From Rhabdornis inornatus (Eukaryota > Chordata > Aves > Passeriformes > Rhabdornithidae), in the NCBI GenBank assembly GCA_013397075.1, contig VWZS01009934.1, forward strand, positions 3,500,305 through 3,564,304: a stretch of DNA of 64,000 nt. Reading direction: 5' to 3'. The translations under genes were made by a program, and so were the position numbers. A model generated the notes under the pieces. The model ran no database searches. It saw only the letters and a program-made list of their open reading frames with translations, and was not told the DNA's origin. Of this stretch, positions 26,501 through 38,462 are shown piece after piece; the stretch's first letter is position 1, and every line of letters begins with the position of its first letter.

Positions 26501-28957
26501 TGTTTTGTACAGAGAAGACCAAGTATGACCAGAGAAAAATACTTCCTCTTTTTACAGCAGAATGTCCAAAACTTCACAGGAAGGGAGACATTCTTATGGG
26601 CAATACCTGACACAAAGGTCCACATCCAGAACCTGTCTTTCTTCAACTAATGGAGATGTGAAGCCAGTAATCTCCACACCTTCTTCACTCACTTGACTGC
26701 ATGAAATAGAAATGCATATTCCCCTGGCATTAAAAGATACTGAAATAAAATAAATCACTGAAGTTAAATAAGTAATCCCAAGAGAAATTAATAAAGTGAT
26801 ACTAGAGCTGAAAAGAAGTCTCATTTTGTGGTTGTCTCCAGCAGAATGAGTAATGCAGAGACAATATGACCCTTTCTTTCTTTTCTTTTTTGATAATTTA
26901 CTTTTAACTGAAGGGTCAGTTTGAGAGAGAGAACAGAAAAATGTCCACATAGCTACCAGCAATTCACAGCCATTTAAAGCAGTGTAATAGCATGGGACAG
27001 GGCAGGTTTGAAATCATTAAAGAGACCAAATCTTGAGAAAGGAAATTGTTGCAAGATTGAATTATTTATAAAGTTAAACTATTCACTGGACTGAATCCAA
27101 AGTAGTCGTTATTAAGCAGTGAAACTTTGCCTGCTATGAACAAGCCATTCTGTTCTGTCTCATATCAATATTACACACAGCTGGTTTTAGTAAAACTCCT
27201 GGTAATGAGTTTGGACCTATGTAATTCTGCTTCTGATCAACTTTTTAATTTTATAATTACAAGTCTCTTTGAATGAAGTTTACAAATGTGCATGTACAAA
27301 GAATCCCCCCAGCTATAATTGCAGCAAGGAAAGAAAGAATTTGAAGTTTGACCTGCAAACAGCCTACTTGCATTCCAGTGTCTCTCTCATAGCTTGAAAA
27401 TATTCCTGAAAACTTCTCTACAAGTTTCATTTTCTGATTTGGTGGCCAGTGCTAAAAAAAATGATATAACATGGATGGGTATCAAGATCTTATGGGTTAT
27501 CCCACAAGATCATGACCTTACCAATCTTTCCCATAAAGATTTTCCTTTTCAATAACCATGGAGAAATCTGCAAATGCATTTACTCTAGGCATTGAGAGAT
27601 TTAAAGCATGGTGCTGTAACATTTCATTGAGGTTGGATAAAATAGTTTGCCAGAGACAATATCATTATGCACACCACCAGAGCCTTCAGAATACAACACA
27701 CAAAAAAGAAGTTGTTGGGAAGGCCTGGGAAAAAAGAAGGGATGGAGAATGACAGCAGAGTAAGTAGCAAAATGCAGGAGATTTTTCTTGAGTTCTCTTC
27801 AAATGGCTTTTGTCTAGAAGAGAAAATGCAATATTCTTGTTCATGGTTTGGTCTTTCTGTAAATACATTAGGACATAAAATGAGGATTGGGGGCCATAAA
27901 TGTACAATCTTTAGTTTCATCAATGCTGAAAAATAGGATACTCCAACACAGAAGTGGAATTAGGAAACTTAACAGGTTTGCAAAGCAAAAAACAAAAGGC
28001 ATTATTGTAGCACATTCATAAACAGCATTCAGAAGAGGTTCAGATCCTGATGGACCTCTATTCACCTTCCACAAAACTTGTGGAGGTCTCAAACCATACC
28101 TGCAAGGGAAATTTTATAGATCCCTAACAGAACCCTTCAGAAACCAAAGAGGAGATTTCCCAGTAGAAACATCAATCTGTAATCACTCTACCATGCTAAT
28201 AATGCTACAGGTGGCAACAGCACTCATTATTTCCTCTGAAGAAGAAGAGTTCTAAGAAATCCTTATCCTATGAAACACTGATTTCCCAGTCACACAATGA
28301 ACAGTGGAAAGAACTGTGGAAATATTCCCATTCAGCACCAACACTCCAGTCTTCCTGTTTATGAAGAGTTCTGAAAATAAGGCAACTCACTGCAAATAAA
28401 TAAATAATTGGGAAAGATGACAAATTGAGTATGTATTCAGGTGAAAACATCTTGAAATGAAGCCAGAATGCTCAAAATTGTCTTTGTTCAATGTGTATAT
28501 GTTTATAATTTTGAACATGGTACATTTGTCATATATATAGGAAAACAAGAAGAGAATAAAGTGACATTATCAAATTTCCAGTCCTCTTGATAACTTATTG
28601 TCCTTAAAAATAAACTGATGGATTAGATCAGATATAAATTAAAATGACAGATATACAAGCACCTGTATCTCAGCAGAATGTAGCAAGAATATTGTCCACA
28701 GATGGCACACCAACAGATAAGAACTTTGTTTATAGAATGAGTATGTGGAGAGGAAAGAAAACACATTCTTCCAATTTGCCATGCTCCATTCTTGATGTTT
28801 ACAGGCATTTTGAGGGAAAAAATATCTAATGGCATTTTTCTACAGAAAATCAGTCAATTTCTGTGCAAGCCCTTTAAATAGACACTTCCCAAGGACATGC
28901 ACAAAGGGAAATTGAGTGACCTGTATCTCAGGTGACTATGCCCCTCCACTGGATATA
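23568..28957. other. No gene recognised
   Basis: Unique AT-rich sequence. An (AAAC)n/A-rich stretch lies at about 25550-25572, and an 11-bp imperfect hairpin at 27486-27511. Open frames are at most 122 codons and random-looking; that longest one (26594-26962, minus) starts at a non-ATG codon and has no recognisable domain. Confidence 0.6.
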
Positions 28958-29008
28958 ATTAATATAATTATTCAATAATCAGCAAGATTAAGGAATAATT
29001 ATATTAAT
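28958..29008. repeat. Perfect 16-bp inverted repeat (AT-rich stem-loop)
   Basis: The arm at 28958-28973 ('attaatataattattc') is the exact reverse complement of 28993-29008, with a 19-base loop. The arms contain only two G/C bases in total, so the structure would be weak as RNA but could extrude as a cruciform in DNA. It may be a tiny non-autonomous element or simple AT-rich coincidence. I see no target-site duplication around it. Confidence 0.9.
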
Positions 29009-30530
29009 CATCAAAGAGAGGTAAGTGAGGAGCATACCAAGTGAACTCCTTCAGATCATGATGATAATCTTATGATTGCTGTAAGTTTAGGCAGCCTTCT
29101 GCATAGCACCACAAATTAGTCTTTTCTCAGACAGATCCTTGAGGACTGCTTTTCACAAGGAGAGGGGAGGAAAGGGAGAAAATAATAGCCCTGAGCAAAT
29201 TGTATGGATTTGAATTATTTGCCAATTCAGATTCACTTCTGAGTGTTATTTATTTTTCAGGAGAAATGGGACACCACAGAATAACTTCATGTTTGACATA
29301 TACAAGTGTAATGTTCAGTCCGTATTAGGAAATGTCTAGTTCACATAGCACATATCACCCAGAAGGCATTATTACCATAATTGAATAAAAATAAAAAATT
29401 AATCAAAATAATAAGGATCTGGTTTCACATACATAGTCTTCTGGTTTAAAGAGGAAGCTGGAATATGTTTTCCAGAGAGCATGGAAATATTTCCCATGGA
29501 GGAAACTCCACAGCAGAAAGTACCAGAAAAACCACATTAAAAAAACCACACGATGAAACTCAAGTGTTTTCAGATGAATATATCCATTTCACTCACATAC
29601 TTCTTGCTTAACTGGGATGACTACTAAAGTTCTTTGTAATCATCACTCAGATGAGATAATTATTTGAAATGATGGTCAACCTAAAACAACCTAACAAAGG
29701 CTACTGCAAGGAGACCGAAATACAAGACCAAGAAAAATTGAACATATCAGTTTCTGCTATGCTGTTATATTTTAACCATTTTTTGTTTGTTTACCTGAAA
29801 CTGAATCTGAATCACCACATGATTCTCTGTGTAAAGAACTTATCATCATTATTTCAGGGGCAGTCACAGTTGCATCAAAAGCTCAGTAACATCCATCAGC
29901 ATGTTGTATGAAATTCCAGCTGAAGCCTGAACTTCCCCAGATGTCCTCATATTGGAGTTTAGGTATCATCACAGAGCAGGGTCAAGAAAATTGCAGCTAC
30001 CATTGGCTGTTATGCATGTCAAAAACAAACAACGCACAACAGCACAAGATGAAAAAGGTTATAAAATAAAAACACCCCATGTAAGCAAAAGTGCTTGAAG
30101 TTGATTCCTGGCATGGAAAACAGTATCCTCAGAAAGTATAATGCCTCTGTTCCTGCCAAACATCTGTGATGAGTTTACAAGTCAGCCAGCGCAGGGGGGT
30201 AGGTTTGCCTTGATGTCTTTCAGTACTTTCCCCCAAAAAACAACAGACTTTTAAATGTGAAAAACAACTAAATAATTAGGAGAGGGGAGGGCATGGACAA
30301 GACAGACCAAAACCTAAGAAACACTGAAACACTACTTTTCCACTTTCATTGTATCTTTTTAGTGCCATCTTATCTCCAGGCTTAGAATCAGTGATTATCC
30401 TGGTTGAAACAACCTCCACTCAGCTTCCTTTCATTATTAAGAAGTTTCATGCCATTTAAGATGTCGCTGTCTAATATTCTCTACCAGGGTAGAGAAGGTT
30501 AGTCTCTAGACTTCTCTGCCTTTGTGGAGT
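29009..30530. other. No gene recognised
   Basis: Unique AT-rich sequence with only short, random-looking open frames (at most 80 codons). No repeat family recognised. Confidence 0.6.
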
Positions 30531-30603
30531 CTTGAGAATTTTCGAATTTTCTCTTTCCTGAAAAAAACAATTCTTGCCATGGTACATCCAACCCAATTGG
30601 TTT
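30531..30603 (+). repeat. Dispersed repeat, copy A (unclassified)
   Basis: This segment aligns with 32571-32640. Shared blocks are 'ttgagaatttt', 'caattcttg' and 'ccaatt', in the same order and with nearly constant spacing. Copy A carries about 8 extra bases after the first block. The similarity suggests two old copies of one interspersed repeat, possibly part of an LTR, but I could not assign a family. Confidence 0.5.
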
Positions 30604-32570
30604 AAAAGGAATACAGTACAATTGGCAGTGAGAATAACTGAAGTCCAATACTGTCCATCCAACACCTTCCTCTCTCAGCATACGGTCCAAGCTTTGCAAT
30701 ACTTCTTCCTGGGCTGAACCCTCTGCCTCTCTGCTACAAAGAGTGGGAAAGAAGAATAGAGCAAGGTCTGCTGCGTTACAGCTTTACTGCCACATCTGCT
30801 CTGACTGCAGAGACATGGTTTGCAAACAACTGCCTGGACCAAAAGCCAGGAGAAACAAACCAAGTTCTGTCTGCAGTTTATGTGCCTTAAGACAAAGAGA
30901 CCATTTCAACATTTACAGCACTGGCTATATTTTGACTCCACTGTGCTTCCAAGGAGCTGCTGCTATATATGTGCAGTATTGCATCAAACTTCAAGCTTGG
31001 GGTTTTTATTTCCTCATGTTTGATTTTCGGGGGGTTTTTTTTCCAAAATGTGTAGGATTTAATTAATTAATTTGCCATTAGCTTTGACCAGAGTCCTCTA
31101 CAGCTATTTATGTGTTGAAATATCTCATTAGTTAAAGCACAGCAAAATATAATCTAGCAGCAAAAGGTAAGTCTATCAGTATCTTACTTCTAAACCCATC
31201 TTTCCCTACTACAGCTGTGTTTTGGCATAAGCTAATCTCCATTCCCACACCTCTCAGTGCTCTTTTAGAACAGCTGCATAGTATTTGGGGGGGGGAGATG
31301 TGCGGGGGAGGAATTGCATGATGTGAAGTATTCCAGTTAACAGCATTCACTCTGTAATTATTTTGCAGACACACAATGTCTAATTGGATTCTAGAACTTT
31401 AAAAAGAGAAAAAGCAAACAATACTCTCACTCAAATCTTCCAGTATGCCATTAACCATGCTTCGAAAATGCACTCCAGGTTTTAGATACAAGTAAAGCAA
31501 CATGTAGAAGATGCTATTGGATGTTAAAATTCATTATTATCATCATCAGTTTTATAGGTCTTAGGAGCCATGAGTCCAGCTGATGGCAGATGAGTTGAGG
31601 GACTCTCTCAAAAGAGAGGTAGCAGAAGAAAAGACTAAGCAATATCCACAAAACTTTTTTTCAAAGCAGCATTGTTCAGTTGAACACTACTTCTGGTTTC
31701 AGCTTGGACACAACTGTAGTGCAGACCTGGCATGACCTGCATGGAATGGAGTGATGACAGAGTCATTTTTCTAAAAACCACTGCAAACTCACTCTGAGCA
31801 ACAGAAGCTGAAGACAAACATCAAGGGTTTTTTTGCAGGATGAAAAAAAGTGGCCATTACAATTTGGAAGTTCACTACCACAGCTTCCACTAATTGACAG
31901 ATAGTCAGTTTTGTATACTAGAACAATCTTCAAGCTCATCTGGAAGCAGGCAATGTTTGGATACTAAACTGCATTAGAAGTGCTATTGAGATAGTCTGCT
32001 TCAGATATACAGTAAAGGAGTTCAGAATCCCTTCTCTTCTTTTCCAAACTTAACTCTCTCTGTGAACTGTATAGGAAAATCATCTCTGAAATTTGAATTA
32101 CATTTAAATGAGTTAACTGATGTATCCAGCCCCTAATCTTTCTCTTGCACCAAGTCACACATTCTACAGGGCGTTTCCACTTGTTTTAAGGCCCATTTGA
32201 CAGCTGTGGAAATTTCTTGAATAGTAAGCATAATCAATATCCCTGAATAGTAAGTATAAAGAAGAAAGATAGGAATGCTTGATGGCAATGGAAGAGCATT
32301 GTGCTCACAGATCCACAGTGTTCATTAAGGATGGTGGAGGTACTTTTGTCATTTAATGAGATTTAGCATGCTCTGCATTTTTCTAAATGACAGATAAGAG
32401 AGAGAAGTTTTTCCAATACCTAACTAAACTAGCTGAAAATTATCCTGTGCTTGGAAAGGGATTGTGTGTGTCCTACTAGAACTAAAAAGTACCTGCTTCC
32501 TGCTTCTTGAAGCATAGCTCCCACTTTGTACAAATTATTTTTGAGGAAGTGAAAAAGTCCTCTAGCAAAG
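30604..32570. other. No gene recognised
   Basis: Unique sequence between the two dispersed repeat copies. It holds a G-run (31277-31285) followed by another at about 31304-31308, and a TTAA-rich run near 31060. Open frames are at most 107 codons. The longest (30743-31066, plus) contains scattered cysteines but no recognisable domain. Confidence 0.55.
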
Positions 32571-32640
32571 GAGTTGTTGAGAATTTTGTCTTCTCTGAAC
32601 AAAAGCAATTCTTGCTGTGGTGCGTCTGATCCAATTAGTC
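32571..32640 (+). repeat. Dispersed repeat, copy B (unclassified)
   Basis: Partner of the segment at 30531-30603, in the same orientation about 2 kb away. Similarity starts at 'gttgttgagaatttt' and fades after 'ccaattagtc'. Either an old local duplication or two independent insertions of one repeat. Confidence 0.5.
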
Positions 32641-34830
32641 AGATGTAAGAAAGAAAGAAGCTTTAAAGACATACTAGTCACATGAAAATCATGCATTCAA
32701 AAATCCCCAAAACTGATGAGATGGTGTTCTCACACCTTAAATGCTGGCTAAAAAAGCCAGAAAGCATTCTGCCAAGAAGTAAATGAACAGTATTTGTATA
32801 AATATTTATTAGCCATTGTTGGTTTGGAGTGAGATCCAACACAACAGGATGGATTTAAAACACAGGAAACTGAAGAGGTCAAACAAGTTGAGCACACATA
32901 TGTACTTATACATGACAATGACATACCCAAGTCACTGTGTTCACAAAGGATGCATGGAGAAAATCTTGGGAGGCTCTTCTTCTTCCAAAGCAGGCATTTT
33001 ACAGCACCATCAGCCAACCATCCAAGTGAGGGGGAAAAAGAGGACAGCTGGCACTTAAACAGTGTCTGAAGGTTCACAAGTTGCTGTATTCCATGTCAGT
33101 TAAAATCACCACCCCTAAATGTAAATATTCTCCTGATAGCTGCCTTTCCCAGAAGCCCTTATTCTATCTCTTATTCTGCTTTCTGAGCATGCTGACAAAA
33201 TGCTCTTTGTTCTTTTGATTAATCACAAAATTAAGCCAATGAGAGATGATAAATTAAAGAGAGAACAAGTTAAATCTCACAAGAAATTGTTATTTGACCT
33301 TTTCCTCTTTCCCCCGACTCCCTCTCCTGTCCTTTATCAGGAGATATGAGATATTGTGAAGCATCATAAAAATCTGGAAATATTCCCCTCATCATAGAAG
33401 AGTCCACTGCTAAAAGGCATACCTGGTGTAAGAGATACCACTTGGGGCCACTCTGCTCTGGATACTGTCAGGATCAGGGAAGATCTTTCAGCATTCTTTT
33501 AGCCTAAGAAATCCCAATTATTTCAATGGAACAAAGTTTCCAAATGCATAAAAATCTACTGTTTTGCTGTTACAGTAACATGCCCAAGGATAATGATGCT
33601 TGGAGTACTTACACAGTAAGAAATGTCACGTAGCTATTCCTCAGAAGAAACAGCAGTGCTTTACCCTCATTGTCTGACCACACCCAACAGGAAAGTGAGA
33701 AGGGAAGCAGACAAGAGATAGTGAACATCTTGCCTTACCTTTTTTTTTCCATAGGATTCTTCTTTAGTAAACAAAATTATTGCTTAATATTACCTTTTAA
33801 TATGCAGAGAGTTTTACTCACTGTCTCAAGGCAAACTGCCAGAACTAAGCACAGAGCATAACAAAGAGCTCCAAACACTGATCAAACCATGTGCCAAAGT
33901 ACTTTTCCTCCCTTGGTTTCTTGTCTGTTGCAAAAGCAGTTATAGAAACCAAGCAGTGATGCCATTCATTGCATTTAATACTGATGGCTTCCTTTACCTT
34001 GAGGTAAGCACCCAGCCAAACAGAAAGAAATAAGCCTTCCAACAAGAACAGGAATGAGCAGTGTACTTGGTACAGCTACACAGTTGATTTTCTAGTTTTA
34101 ACAAGCAAACATTAAGCATCTGGCACTATTAAGAAACTAAGCACTCAAAAAGGCACATAGACCAACATACCAGAAATAGTATGGCTTGGCCATTGTTTAA
34201 AACTATCTTGCTAAATGCACCTACTGGATTTTATTGTCATTTCTCTTTTATTTTCCAGAAGGGCTGCTCCACAGCAATCTCTACCTGGATTTTGTATCTC
34301 TGACAAGTAATGCACTGGACAAGAGTCTGATGTCTGGCACACCTGTGCCTTCTCAGAAGGTATACACTGGCCCAGAAAGGCAGGTTAAGTGGATTCAAGG
34401 TCCTGCCCCCATCAGCTCAAATCTCTGTGGCAGAATCAGGTGGCAACACCTCTTGCATAGGTTCAGTAATTTTCTCTCAGTACCTACAGCAGAAGCCTGG
34501 TTCCCTTCCTGTACTAGCACATCATACAAAGAGAGATACAAAATGGTTTATGAGTAGCTGAGAGCTTTTGAACGAGTTTACAGGCAAGGTGACCCAAGAG
34601 GAGTAGGTGCACAAGGAAGACTGGCAGACTCATGCAAAGGAGCTGTGTGTTTGGAGAGGCAGGGAGAGTGAAAGAAGCTCTCCAGTTCAGTGAACTGCTG
34701 ACTTTTTTGTATCCACAGGAATATCATTCTAACAATTTGTTCTGGAATACTTTCAAGTGAAACAAGACCTAGGAAGTGGCTATCCTTTCTGTAATAAGAA
34801 AGATGAGTATTTGAGTCAACACTAGGGGGG
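32641..34830. other. No gene recognised
   Basis: Unique AT-rich sequence. 'ctcttttattttccag' ending at 34258 resembles a splice acceptor and is followed by an open frame of about 100 codons, but the frame has no recognisable domain and no ATG is needed to open it. I treat it as chance. Confidence 0.55.
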
Positions 34831-34868
34831 AAAAAACAAACAAACAAAAAAAAACACCAAAAAAAACA
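34831..34868. repeat. A-rich (CAAA)n low-complexity tract
   Basis: Runs of A broken by single C residues, visible directly. It could be the decayed A-rich end of an old insertion, but no element precedes it. Confidence 0.85.
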
Positions 34869-36588
34869 TAAACACACAAAACCAAGAAAATAAGAGATTG
34901 TTGTAACTATGTAGAGAAAGTATGTAGCATATATGGTCCACCTAAAGCACATGTAAAAGAACAGTACCTGAGTAAGAAATTATACTTGCAAATTTGACTA
35001 TTAATCTAGCTCCTGAATAATTAGCATGTTCAAATCACTTCCCATGATTCCTTCTTAAAATGCATTTCAAACTTTTTTAGGCATTTTAGAACACTGATTG
35101 AGAAGTTTAGACATTAAGTGGCAAAATTTGAATGTTTCCAGAGCTCCAGAGTCTAAAGTTCTTTTCTTTACAAATAAAAGTGTCTTTCAGGAATGGCCTC
35201 CAAGGTAAGTAAAGTGATGATACTTTGCCTTTCCAGTAGAAAGCTTCAAGTCTAAATGAAGTCAAGAAGTTTATTTTACTTATTATTTTTTATCTTTGAC
35301 TAAAAAAAAAAAATTAGCGGCGTGATAAAGACAGTCACCTTTTAAACGGTTTCTTCACAAATCAAGATAGTTCCGATGCTTTAGAGGGAAAAATCTGTGT
35401 AAATGACACCAAAGTCACTCAAAGGAGCCAGCCTGAATTTGTTCCAAGAAATCCTTTGGCTTCATACACAGAAACACCAGCACCAGATATTAGGGATAAA
35501 AGAATAGCTCTCTCTACTATAAAGACAGTTACTTTTCATTTCTAGAAAAGGAGTTTTACAATACCAGTGAAAATAGTTTTCCTTTGAATACTCCAACAAA
35601 AGATTCAGACAATGCTCAGAAATGCTCAGAAAGAGACAATCAAAGCAGATGAACTTCTATCATTAAATCCTTCTCAGAGAAAATATTTGGACTACTATCA
35701 AATTCTTACCTAGACCACAGAAACAGGACAGAATATGTTCATGTCTGTGTTTTATCCTCCTTTTCTTTGCTTAAAAGGGTTTTGATTAGTAGGCATAAGG
35801 AATAAGTGCTAGCTCTCATTTCCTGGAGAAAAGTATGCCATTTGTCCCATGTGGGCAGAGACTAACAGCTGCAATCTACCTATTCATTTCTGCAGGTGAC
35901 ATCAGTCTAAAAGGGTTGGTTCTTCCAATACAGAAAGCCACAAGTGACTGATGATTTGGGGCAATAGTCTCCTTATCTCATAGCTAGACACAGTTTTGAT
36001 CAAAGATTTATTTTATGTGAAAAAAGAAAATATAGGGTTCTCAAAATGAGTAAATTTCACCCTATTATCACTTCTGATTTAATTTTAAAATGCATTGGCA
36101 TTTTCAAAGCTTCTTTGTTGTCATTTCATGATTGCTGTTTGCCTGCATCACCATCTTGTATTCACTACCATGTGAAAACAGTTTACTTCACAAACCACAA
36201 AATCCCTTTGATATTCCTTTCAGTGTAGCATTAATAATGTAATCTGATGCCCTGGGCATTATGCTACATCGTTTATCAACAGCACATTAACCACTCAGTA
36301 CTTTCTGCACAGTGTTGCTATCTTATATGCCATCAGTTTCTGCCTAGATCACATCTACTTTGACTGAGAAAAAAAGCACCATCATGCCACTAGCTGATGG
36401 TGATTAACTGTGGTCTCATCCCAGAGACATCAGAATATGATTCTTGAGATACCATAGACACTCATTCCCACACAGCATCTGAAAGTGAAATTTCAGATTT
36501 ACAGGAAAGGCTGCAATTCTTCAGCAGACTCATATGCAGAGTTCTTACTACAATATCTTTTTTCTGACTTTACAAAATCCATTGTTCT
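34869..36588. other. No gene recognised; one exon-like signal
   Basis: Unique AT-rich sequence. At 35191-35204 a 14-base stretch holding ATGGCCTCCAAG lies between an acceptor-like 'tgtctttcag' and a consensus donor 'gtaagt'. Elsewhere the only notable item is a 10-bp tandem duplication of 'aatgctcaga' near 35615. No repeat family seen. Confidence 0.5.
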
Positions 36589-36680
36589 CAGAATCACAAA
36601 ATGGTTCAGATTGCAAGGTACCTCTTGGGTTGTCTTGTCCATCCCCCTCTGATCAAGCAGGGCCACCAATTGTCTCACTT
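36589..36680 (-). mobile_element. CR1 LINE 3' tail fragment
   Basis: 'agaatcacaaaatggttcagattgcaag...' is the reverse complement of the CR1 3' UTR. It follows the family order through 'tcttgtccatccccctctgatcaagcagggccacc', the segment beside the 'gttggactagatgacc' stretch in sense orientation. It is a very short, diverged copy, and the right limit is uncertain (36672-36720). Confidence 0.7.
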
Positions 36681-37747
36681 GTATTCAGCAAGAAGCACAT
36701 GAATATCAAACAAGAAAATCCAGCCCTTTGCTACAACTCATCAGTTTTTTAACCAGTATGACAAAGAAGGAAGATAGGCAGTGGCAACATTCATCCTGGC
36801 TTGCCTCACTGCAGGCTGCAAGGGGCAGTCTGCCTACCCAACACACTCAATCCCAGATCATCAAATCTCACACTCCCTGGATCATGACTTCAGCATCCTT
36901 CATAGTCATTGTACTCAAACAGGTCATTTTGTTTTCTTTCAGCTTACTCCTCATAGTTTTCATCCCTGTAAGACACTTACTTTACTGTTATCCTCAAATT
37001 CGTCCATTCTTCTTTGCTGTAGCAAGCCCAGAAGATTTGGCAAAACCAGGTCATCCATTATTGCTTTGGCTTAAACTCCACTTTTGTATACCCCATGCTT
37101 CACTGCTTTTTTCAGCAGTTCATGTCTTGAATGTACACTACTTGTACATGAGATATAAGGAGATTTATTTAATTTGATAATAAGCTGACTATCAGCAGAG
37201 TTTGCCCAGCCTGGCCACTATGCACACAAGCTGCACTTGACAGAAATTTTTGTGAATATTTGCTTATGTTAAAAGATGATACAAACACTTGAAACTACAG
37301 CTTCTTTAAATAGATATTAAAGCAGTTTCACAGCCTAATAACAAAAAGCCTTGTGCAAGATAAATCTTACCTACAGTAATTTAGAGTTTTCACAGTATCA
37401 ACCATTTTTAAGATATCCATATCCCTGTTTGGGCTCAGAAAATAACTTGATGAATTTTCTGAAGAGTCTCAGGCTGGATGGTATCAGAAATTCCAATAAA
37501 TCCTTTTTATGCTCATTTTTTTAAATGGACATTTAAATACAATAGCAAGAGTATCAAAAAGTTAACTCTAAGGAATATGAGAGAACTGAAATCAAGATAA
37601 TTATGCTAATATTATTTATGTTAAATCCAAGACACAGAAACACACCCCATAGCTGTTCTTCATACAAAAGGATGAGGGAGAAAAGTATTTTGGCCAAAGT
37701 AAGTGAAAACTGAGTAGCATGTTCAGATTTTAATGGTAGTCAAGAGA
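36681..37747. other. No gene recognised; longest non-CR1 open frame
   Basis: The longest non-CR1 frame whose ATG can be placed lies here (plus strand, ATG at 36758 to stop at 37177, 139 codons). It has a hydrophobic stretch in the middle ('VILFSFSLLLIVFIPV') but no recognised domain. Roughly half a frame of this length is expected by chance in such a window, so I do not call it a gene. Confidence 0.5.
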
Positions 37748-37867
37748 GAGTTCAAGAAGCGTCTGGGCAATTCTCACAGACACATGGTGTGATCCTTGAG
37801 TTATCCTGTGCAGAGCTGGGAGCTGTGGGTCTCTTCCCACTCTGGATATCCTATGACTCTGATTCTA
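37748..37867 (+). mobile_element. CR1 LINE 3' tail fragment
   Basis: The sense-orientation CR1 3' end runs from 'ttcaagaagcgtctgggcaa' (37751) through the 3' UTR to 'ctatgactctgattcta' (about 37867), a diverged pair of the 8-base terminal repeats. Only about 120 bases are present. It sits tail-to-tail with the (-) copy starting at 37912, and the consensus coordinate at which this piece begins is close to where the neighbouring (-) copy becomes unrecognisable. Confidence 0.75.
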
Positions 37868-37911
37868 GAAAAGCAATTTTGTAAAACACAGATATCTAAA
37901 GCATGAGGTCT

Positions 37912-38462
37912 GAGGTTGGGACATGGTTGTCCAAACATATCTTGAATTCTGTCAAGCTTGGTGCTGTGACCACTTTTCTGGGAGCCTCTTCCAGAGCACA
38001 GCCACCCTCTGGGTGAAAAACCTTTTCCTCATGTATAACCTAAACCTCTCCTGACACAACTTCAGGCTATTCCCTCAGGTCCTATCACCAGTCAGCACAG
38101 AGCAGAGATCAGTGTCTGCTCCTCCTCTTCCCCTCATGGACTGCAATGAGGTCTGTCCTCAGCCTCCTCCAGGCTGAACAGACTGGTAAGTAACCTCAGC
38201 CACTCCTCATGCGGCTGCTCCTCAAGGCCCTTCACCATCCTCCTGGCCCTCCTGTGGACATTACCTGATAGTTCACTATCTTCCTTGTATTGTGTCACCC
38301 AGACCTGCCCCCAGCATTGGAGGTGAGGTTGCCCCAGCTCAGAGCAGAGCAGGACAATCCCCTCCCTGGCCTGGCTGTGATGCTGTGCCTGATGCCCCCC
38401 AGGACAGGGTTGGCCCTCCTGGCTGCCAGGGCAATGCTGACCCATGTTCAACTTGCCATACT
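37912..38462 (-). mobile_element. CR1 LINE 3' fragment (ORF2 C-terminal part)
   Basis: On the minus strand this reads from 'ggcaagttgaacatgggtcag' (38462) through a C-terminal ORF2 segment ('GQPHLQCWGQVWVTQYKED'-like, about 38350-38290, and 'LFSLEEAED', about 38180) to 'gaattcaagatatgtttggac' (about 37950-37930). A long open frame survives (38451-38134), so this copy is less damaged than the others. The 3' UTR seems shortened: 'tcccaacctcag' (about 37920-37909) may be the remains of its tail after an internal deletion. Confidence 0.88.

Noticed and set aside
27486..27511. 11-bp hairpin with a 4-base loop
   Set aside because: One imperfect pair and a short stem; expected by chance in 64 kb.
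31277..31309. Possible G-quadruplex (G9 and G5 runs)
   Set aside because: Only two distinct long G-runs; four well-placed runs are not clearly present and there is no functional context.
34259..34557. Open frame directly after an acceptor-like 'ctcttttattttccag'
   Set aside because: No recognisable domain, no matching donor at a sensible place, and acceptor-like strings are common in T-rich DNA.
36758..37177. 139-codon ATG-initiated open frame with a hydrophobic stretch
   Set aside because: The length is near the chance expectation for this composition, there is no domain or conserved motif, and no promoter or splice context.
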